Assembly: GCA_036435485.1 (NCBI GenBank)
Contig: CM071596.1
Span: 16,086,001 to 16,150,000 of the forward strand
Source of the DNA: Saposhnikovia divaricata
Taxonomy: Eukaryota > Streptophyta > Magnoliopsida > Apiales > Apiaceae
Direction of reading: 5' to 3'
DNA length: 64,000 bases
The translations under genes and the position numbers were made by a program. The notes beneath the pieces were generated by a model. It saw only the letters and a list, made by a program, of their open reading frames with translations, was not told the DNA's origin and did no database searches. Shown in pieces: positions 56,927 to 64,000 of this stretch (positions are counted from its first letter, which is position 1; each line of letters opens with the position of its first letter).

Positions 56927-57513
56927 TTAAACATAATAAATCTTGAGGTTCAAGGCATGCCAAGTATGGGGCACCTCAACCCCATCCAAGGGTTTCCAGC
57001 TTGTAGGATCCTCGTCCTAGCGTCTTCCTGACCCCATACGGCCCTTCCCAATTGGGGGCTAGCTTTCCCTTCTGACCAACTCCAGAAGCTTCTATCTTCC
57101 TCAGAACTAAGTCACCTTATCGAAAGAACCTCTCCTTAACCCTTTGGTTGTAGTGGAAAGATGATCTCTTTTGATGCTCCGCATTCCTGGCATTTGCTTC
57201 ATCTCTAACCTCATCAATCAGATCAAGGGCGAGCCTTCTTCATTAGTCTCTGGTTCATATGCCTCAACTCACGGTGAAGTATGTATAATATCCAAGGGCA
57301 CAACTGCCTCGGCTCCGTAAGCCAGTAAGAACGAGGTTGCTCCAGTTGTCACTTTACAAGTGGTACGATACGCCCAAAGTATAGGCAGCAACTCATCTAC
57401 CCAAGTTTTCCTAGAACGTTCGACCCTCTTCTTCAGTCCATCAAGGATGATTCGATTGGCTATCTCTGCCTGTCCATTAGCTTGCGGGTGTGCTACTGAA
57501 GTAAAACGAAGCT
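56927..57513 (-). pseudogene. Integrase C-terminal part of the outer Tat-like element
   Basis: On the minus strand from 57513: SVAHPQANGQAEIANRIILD, then KTWVDELLPILWAYRTT, GAEAVVPLD, a disturbed stretch, then RNAEHQKRSSFHYNQRV, KIEASGVGQKGKLAPNWEGP and TWHALNLKIYYV with a stop at 56927. This is the catalytic-core end and C-terminal domain of a Tat-type Gypsy integrase, broken by several frame changes. It stops abruptly at 57513 against AT-rich DNA, so the rest of pol is lost or lies elsewhere. Confidence 0.82.
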
Positions 57514-57572
57514 CAATATTAAATTAAAATTAAAAAAAAATATTAAAAATAGTGATTATATGAAAACATAAT

Positions 57573-58497
57573 TGTTATAACGCCCTAAAAAATTTTGAAT
57601 TTTGAATTATTTATTTTATATAAATTGTGAATTTGATTATGTGAGTATTGTTGGAAAGTGGAATATGTGTGAAGTTATGTTTGTGTGGTTATATAATGAT
57701 TAGTATGAGCCGTGAAGGTTAGTATATTTTTATTTGTATTTGTGAGGATTTGAGTATATTTAAATCATGTATTTTTGATCCTCTATAAATTTTATAAAAT
57801 TATTGGAGGGATTAAAAATCATGAAATCTCTTGAAATATTATCTTTATATATTTATGGAGTTTTTAAAATTGTTGGGTGGATTAATTTGGGTGTTTTAGT
57901 ATTTTAAAATGATTTTATCAAAACTTTGAAAATTCATATTTAATTCATTTTTGATCCGAAAAATATTTCGAAAATATGTACGTGCTCGTAATTTTATATT
58001 CTTTATTTTAAAAGTGAAAAGTTTAATTTTCACAATTTTCTATTTAATTTCGATTTATTAAAGTCGCGTGTTAGTTTTAAAAGACGAATAAGTAGTGTTT
58101 TAATTGGGGCCTGAGAAGTATTGTTTGCAGTCAATAAAAAGGAATTGGGCCAAGCCCAATATAACAAAAGAACGCAGAAGATAGTCGGGGGAGAGAAAAA
58201 GAAAAATTGGGGGAAAAGAAGAATAAAAATTAGGGATTGGGGGAAGAAGAATTTGGGGATTTTAATTAAAGAGAGGATGAAGGAGGAAGTGAAGAGGAGT
58301 ATGTATATATATATACGTGTGTATCTACGTGTGTAATGTGCATATGTGCGATGTGTGTGTGTAGCGGGTGGCTGTGTGTGTGGGTGCGCGGTGGCGCAGC
58401 GGGGAGCCGCCACCGAGTGGTGGTGGTCGTGGCAAGCGCAGCAGCAACGCAACAACGCAGCAAGGATGGAGCCACGGTGGTGGCTGAGAGAGAGAGA

Positions 58498-58548
<51 letters not shown>

Positions 58549-60035
58549 TATTCTCACGGAAATTGAAATCGAAAAAGGTATAAATTGCTATTTTTATTTA
58601 TTTAATTTATTTAATTCATTTTTCCGATGTAAATTGTTAATTTGCATATTACAGTAAATTATGTAATTGTTGTAATTAATTAGATTTAAATTATGAGTTA
58701 ACTCGTTAATCGTCGTAATTAGCCTAATGTTGTAAATTATGAACATTGTTACATTTTCGAGGTTTAATTCGGAAAGTATGTTAGTAATTATGCTTGTCGG
58801 GATTATTTTTATGGTCTCGTTAATATTCGAGTTTAATGATGGTTGATGGTTAATTATTATGAGTCCGATTAAGTATTCGGATTTAGTAATTATTAATTGG
58901 TAGTTGCTAGTTATAATCATTGAGTTTAATTGTGGGGGCTAATTGTGAGTCCGATAATATACTTTGGTGATTGTCGTTTAGTAGTAAGATACTCGATAAT
59001 TCCCGTATTTAATTCGGAGAGTCTATAATTGTTTATAATTGTTAATTGCTAATTGTTATTGTCATATATTATGTTGAGTTTATATGAGTTGCTAGTTGTA
59101 AATGTTTAAGTGCTAAGTGCTAATGTCGTAAGTCGAGTTAAAGTATGTGCTAAATGGCTTAATTGACAATTACTTGGTGATGGGTTATATGTGGCTAATT
59201 GATGGTCGGTTATCAGTCATAGTACTTGGGATTAAAATGATTTTGATTAAGTGATTTTGATTAAAAAATTTATAATTGCCTGAATTGTATATTTGTATAA
59301 ATATTAAGTGGTGGGTTCTGAAAAATACCACTGGCCCTAGAGGCTGTGGTTAGTTTTGATTTAGTTTTCAAATGTTATTTATCGAAGATTAATTGTTAGA
59401 TTTATTTGATTATGTGTTTATCTGCGAGGAGTTGCAATGGGATCACAAGTCTTAAATGTCAATATTTAAAGACTTATGAAATTCTCTTCAACTAGTTCCT
59501 CGGGCTTACGAATATCCATGATTTGCTATCACGGGTATAATTAATATACTTGAGTGGTGTGATCATTGATATAGCATAAGTAATAGTTAGTGCTAGGGGT
59601 TGTTCCCTAGGGCTTACGAATATCAATAATTGATTGTCACGTGTATCATTAAAATGCGTGAGTAATACGATTATTGATGTAGCGTAAGTAGTAGTTAATG
59701 CTAATATAAATTTCTTATGTGCTAGTTCCCGCATGTTCGGGCGGGTACTTTTCATTAATTGTTTAGTTTATGTTGCTGCAAGTTGAGGCAGCTTTATTTT
59801 TGTAAAAGCAGGGTTGAATTGTTTTTTTTATTGATATTGAGGGGCTGTGCCCATAGCCCGATAAACGAATACTTTATGCCAAAATTTTCTAAAAATCCCC
59901 TACAAATTTATTTAAAAGTCTATTTAAGTTATATGATTTCAATGCTTGAAAGTATGTTATGATTTCTAAGGGTTTAAGTATATGTGTCGATGGATTATTT
60001 CGAGAATATATTATGGTTTTGAAAATTATACTGTT
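57573..60035. repeat. Partial LTR of another retrotransposon
   Basis: TGTTATAACGCCCTAAAAAA at 57573 is a typical start of long Gypsy LTRs (compare TGTAAGAACCCC at 38322). The sequence is non-coding and AT-rich, with a GT/GA-rich stretch in the middle. It is cut at 60035 by the Athila-like LTR, so its 3' end is not seen. Confidence 0.4.
58484..58550. repeat. (GA)n microsatellite
   Basis: About 30 GA units follow a GTGTGT and GCGGTGGC-rich stretch (58310-58480). Open frames across it on both strands are repeat artefacts. Confidence 0.95.
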
Positions 60036-61717
60036 TGCACTAAATCACGCAAGCGTACGTGGTCACAAGTAATATATGAATAAGTCAAGTTCATTCCCAC
60101 AAAGATTTGGTTATGGTATGGTTATTATGAACTGCTAAGACAATTAACAATATTGGGTGTTTTAATTAACTAAATTTAACTAAGATGCAAATTAACAACT
60201 AAGAATTATTTAACTAATGAGAATTGAAATCTAATTACTTATGCAAGATAAACCATGGAATCCTAACTTCATTAAATACTTTGCTTAGATCTGACGCCTT
60301 TAATCACTATATGCAATGGTTATGATATCTGATCGGACAACACGAAACAAGTACACGCTACCTCTCAGTATACGTATACCAAACTAAACATACATCCACA
60401 AAAGAGATAGAAGCTGAATAGACACCAATTATGGTTAAACCCTATATCTCTATAGAATTTGAAAACATAACGGTTGAAGAACAAGTTATCCATATTGATC
60501 ACATAGGGCAGCATAATATCTCTATTTACGCCACAAATCATGATGTTAAAACATCAACCTATCCTATGCTAGCATGGCAAGTTCTAAATCTCAAGATCCA
60601 ATTTCACTTCAGAAGAGATTAACAAATTAGATGTTAGCTACGCATCTAACAATTAAGCACAACCATACGAGGATATCAGATAAACATCACACATAGATCT
60701 TTAAAGTAATCAAGATACTAAAGCTCTATAAATAAATCCGTTAGAATCCCATGACAACGATTAGTTCATAATTGAACCTCTCGTCATCATGGGATCTAAT
60801 GAAACCATGATAAAAACAAAGTATGAAAAGATACAAATAAAACTAAGTAATTGATATATAATGGTGTGTTTTTTCTGTCCCCCAAGATGTGTATTTATAG
60901 CCCCAAGTTGCCTCTCCATCAAGCAATTACCATATTAGAGTTGAAATAGAAGACCAGCAATTTCCATCTTTAAACGGGATAGGATTTGCAAATTCCATGC
61001 TCAAGACTGATTCTAGAATGTTCTAGCCATTCAGGACAATTACCATACTGATTTGAAGTAGGAATTATAGCAATTTCCTTGTGAAAATAGAATTCTGCAA
61101 AATACGTTTCCTAAACTGATTCTGTTTTGAAGGAAAATTCGTAACTGACTTTTCTTCAGTATTTCTGGACCGTTCCAGCTGTGTTTTGACATCTGGACCA
61201 CTTTAGAATGATAGAGAATCTCGTTAGCTTCGCGTGGACTGTAAGATCGTCCAAAACGGACTTGTAGAACTCAAGATATGGCCAAAATCGTAAAAAGCTC
61301 AAAACTGTAATTTTTTCAGCGACTTCTTGGCGCAGAGTGCTCAAACGGCGCAGGGTGCACGGCTTCAATCTGCATAAAAATGGCGTAGAGTGCTCAAATG
61401 GCGCACTCTGCTCGGCCTCAATCTGCGGGAATTAAGTTTTCTTCATTTTTCAGCTTTTTCTTCCCGTTCCTTTTGCATGAGCTTCCGTCTTTAATCCCTA
61501 ATGACTTGTATACTTCTTGGTAGTTGACATTAGCCTCCATTTCTCATTCCATATCATAAATCAACTCCAAAAATGACGGAAACTACACCTTTAATCGACA
61601 TTTCTTCAACCCTGCACAATTAAACAAAACACATCAAAACTACCACAAACTTGAGGCCAAATCAATCAATTTAAGCCGATTTAGAATGCTCTAAATGGAT
61701 ATAAAATCCATTTATCA
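60036..61717 (-). repeat. 3' LTR of an Athila-like Gypsy element
   Basis: On the minus strand it starts TGATAAATGGATTTTATATC at 61717, directly after the polypurine run TTTAAGTTTGGGGGTG (61733-61718), and ends TTTAGTGCA at 60036. A TATA box in CTATAAATACAC (about 60888-60899) fits minus-strand transcription. Length 1682 bp. The TTTAAGTTTGGGGGTG motif before the LTR is common in Athila and related large non-autonomous derivatives. Confidence 0.65.
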
Positions 61718-64000
61718 CACCCCCAAACTTAAACCGATGCTTGTCCTCAAGCATAAACAATTACAAACTATCTAACTAACTAGTACCACTTCCGTAGGTG
61801 ATCACGGTTGAATTTGGCATATGCAACAAGCCCTTTAAACCCCTAGGCAGCCCTAGTGGACGAGTAAGGTCTCGTGAGGGCCTATACCGATTGTACCCAC
61901 AAAATTCAATGCAATGCAATGCATGAATGCAACTAATATGAAAAATGAAACTAATCTAGTACTAATATCCTACCATACCTTCAAATCCTCTCATGTCATA
62001 TCAACTTAAGAATCAAAGTAAGTACGCAATGTCTTGATGTCGAAAGTGCAAGTATTCACATAGTCTACTCAATGAACATGCATAAGTTCTCACAAGTCCA
62101 TGTCAAGTGTAAGAATAAGTTAGTAAACATGCTAAGCTTACAAAAGTACATCTTTGAGACAGAACTCGGGATCTCATACGCAAAAACAAGCAAACACTCA
62201 CAATCCACTCACAAAAGAATATTCACTCAAGGACAAGGGTAAGTGTATCACTCAATTCCAACAAAATCATAAGCATGCTTGACATTTGGTATCAATCTAA
62301 CTCTTAACACAACATACATCAATGACGATAATCAAAAGGTCTTTATTTGGGTTGTAACGGGGCTAGGGACATGGTATGTCAGATAAGCCAAAATAGGTGA
62401 AGTGTCAAAAGCTAGTAGGAACTTATAATAAATCATACACAACCACCTATTTTCCCCCCCACATACTTTTACTATTTTTCTTCCAACAAAAACACTCGAC
62501 TAGTCGACTAAAGTAGGATCACAATAACACAAATATGCTCTCATAATATAACTTTTTTTTTCTCTTTTTTTTCTCTTTTTTTCTCTTTTTCTTTTTTTTC
62601 TTTTTTTTTCTTTTTTTTTGAGAGCTAAATCAACAATAATATAGACAATAACAATGATCTTACGATTTTATTACACATGCCAACTATCAAGCAACAACCA
62701 AACCTAAATTTCAATATTTCCCCCAAAATTATGACCAACAATAAACCCCTCCTTGCACACCTTATTACTCCCTTAAGCACCATACTAGCCTTTGACAATG
62801 TGGGTTCAAATTAATGTAAGGCCAATACAAGAAAAAGGTCTAGGCAAGTAATGTGGTATGTCACCGAAAAAATAGGATTAAGCTCAACGGGTTAACTAAT
62901 TGATCATGTAAACATAGTGTGGTAATATGGGAAAATATGTGGTTATTCCTAAATGCCTTTATCATTTTAATCGTCAAATAATGTCATGCGTTTCAAGAAA
63001 GACCTCAAACAACTGCTAGCAATGCAAACAATCCGTGGACACTCAAGCCAATGAATAAAATTGTAACAAATGCAATATGGCTCAAAAGCTCACTTGGCGG
63101 GAAAAACATACTCAATCCCAAGCAAAAATCTCTCTAATGCACCTACATGTATTCAAAGAATGGAAACTAAATCAACTTGCACATATTCATGTCCTTCTAA
63201 TTACTCACAACATTCAATAAGTCTACTAGCTTCAACTTACTAGTGTATGTGTGTGTACAAGAACAAAGCATATCACTTCTCAATCAAAAGCGTCAACAAC
63301 ACAAAATTCCTATCAAGCATGGGTGCAAATGCAAACTATTATGAACTCACATGATATATAAAAACAGAATGTCCTATATGAAACAAACGTAGATATCACG
63401 AACATAAATGCATAATTTACTAATACTAATATGCAAAGCATGAAATCCTACATGAACACAATGACTAACAATCACATATATATACACTACTTATCCCTAA
63501 AACCACCCCCAAACTTAAAATATTCAATGTCCTCATTGAATGGAAGTAAATACGAGGGAAAGTAGAAAACATACCAGTATACAACAATGCTTGGGTTGCC
63601 TCCCAAGAAGCGCTTCTTTAACGTCAATAGCTTGACGTTACTTCCAAACCTCCATTAAGGATGATAATAGTTTGCCTGGTCCTCTCTTCGTGAGACTTCA
63701 TCATCATCACGGCGGCAAACTTTCTGCCCCTTCTCCTCGCTTGGCCTATTCGCATAACAACAATGTCCTATTCCAATGCCTTCATCGGTTGACCCAAAAT
63801 CTGTCAATTTGTAGAACAACACACATTCGCGGGCTTCGCTTGAATATAATGGAGGAGGGTAAATGTAAGTTGCTGAAGCCTTTGGTTCCTCAAAGAGAAC
63901 TTTCTCCATTGGCTCTAATGCGCTACCTCCATCTTAAAACTCTAAGTCAAGTAGAAGACCTGCATCTTTCCCATGTTCTTCAGCCTCTTGGTACTCACAT
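61718..64000 (-). mobile_element. Internal 3' region of the Athila-like element, running off the window
   Basis: It is mostly non-coding. A second polypurine motif, TTTAAGTTTGGGGGTGGT, lies at about 63503-63520 on the minus strand. Upstream of it (63590-63655, minus) is AAGCGCTTCTTGGGAGGCAA, a conserved stretch I have seen at the pol end of Athila-like and LARD elements. A pyrimidine-rich C/T tract is at 62548-62620. The minus-strand frame 63655-63909 shows no domain I recognise. The 5' part lies beyond 64000. Confidence 0.45.

Larger units (their letters stand above)
43689..57513 (-). mobile_element. Outer Tat/Retand-like Gypsy element, truncated, with inner insertion
   Basis: Reading on the minus strand from the right: the end of integrase (57513-56927), then an additional gene in antisense (+ strand, 45428-56527), tandem-repeat UTR, a polypurine tract (about 44200-44186) and a 3' LTR (44185-43689). 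A gene antisense to pol between pol and the 3' LTR is known from Retand and other Tat elements. The 5' LTR, gag, reverse transcriptase and most of integrase are missing; the element breaks at 57513. The inner element 46379-55383 sits inside the antisense gene. Confidence 0.72.

Noticed and set aside
58030..58657. Several overlapping open frames around the GA repeat
   Set aside because: They translate GA, GT and GC-rich microsatellite sequence and show no domain.
63655..63909. Minus-strand frame of 84 codons as a host gene
   Set aside because: No known domain, no splice logic, and it lies within the internal region of an Athila-like element.

Overview
This window is nuclear DNA of a flowering plant, most likely a eudicot. 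The evidence is plant-specific gene families (a PLS-type pentatricopeptide protein, a plant-type SPT5 with 22 exons), plant retrotransposon lineages (Sirevirus-like Copia; chromovirus, Tat/Retand-like and Athila-like Gypsy), Helitron, hAT, Mutator-like and Stowaway elements, and very AT-rich spacer. Species and family cannot be fixed from the sequence.

Layout. 1-13257 is the 3' part of a Sirevirus-like Copia element (gag, pol, a third ORF, three polypurine tracts, 3' LTR). Its LTR is interrupted at 6446-13156 by a hAT-type element, which is itself interrupted at 6795-12550 by a Gypsy element with two 615-bp LTRs. Exact target-site duplications mark both inner levels. At 13258-13929 lies an inverted piece of the same Sirevirus LTR. 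13930-20630 is AT-rich and gene-free, with a Helitron 3' end, tandem repeats, a G-rich tract and a Mutator-like foldback element. 20634-33271 is the gene island: an intronless PPR gene (+), a small single-pass membrane protein gene (+, with a probable premature stop), and SPT5 (-), whose 22 exons I joined by splice sites into a 1036-residue frame. 33300-43688 is again TE-rich: Helitron ends, a Stowaway MITE, a Helitron with internal repeats, and a Helitron split by a 4.4-kb solo LTR. 43689-57513 is a Tat/Retand-like Gypsy element on the minus strand whose antisense additional gene (+ strand, introns, coiled coil) is interrupted by a second Tat-like element (46379-55383). The second element carries its own antisense gene. 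57573-60035 is part of another LTR, cut by an Athila-like element on the minus strand (3' LTR 60036-61717) that runs off the right edge.

How it works together. Only the three genes at 20.6-33.3 kb look like host genes. The PPR protein is predicted to act in organellar RNA processing, SPT5 in RNA polymerase II elongation, and the small membrane protein possibly in secondary cell wall formation. The rest is a layered record of insertions. Order can be read from the nesting: Sirevirus, then hAT, then Gypsy on the left; outer Tat, then inner Tat on the right. By hand comparison the LTR pairs differ at about 13 of 615 sites (left Gypsy) and about 18 of 443 sites (inner Tat).
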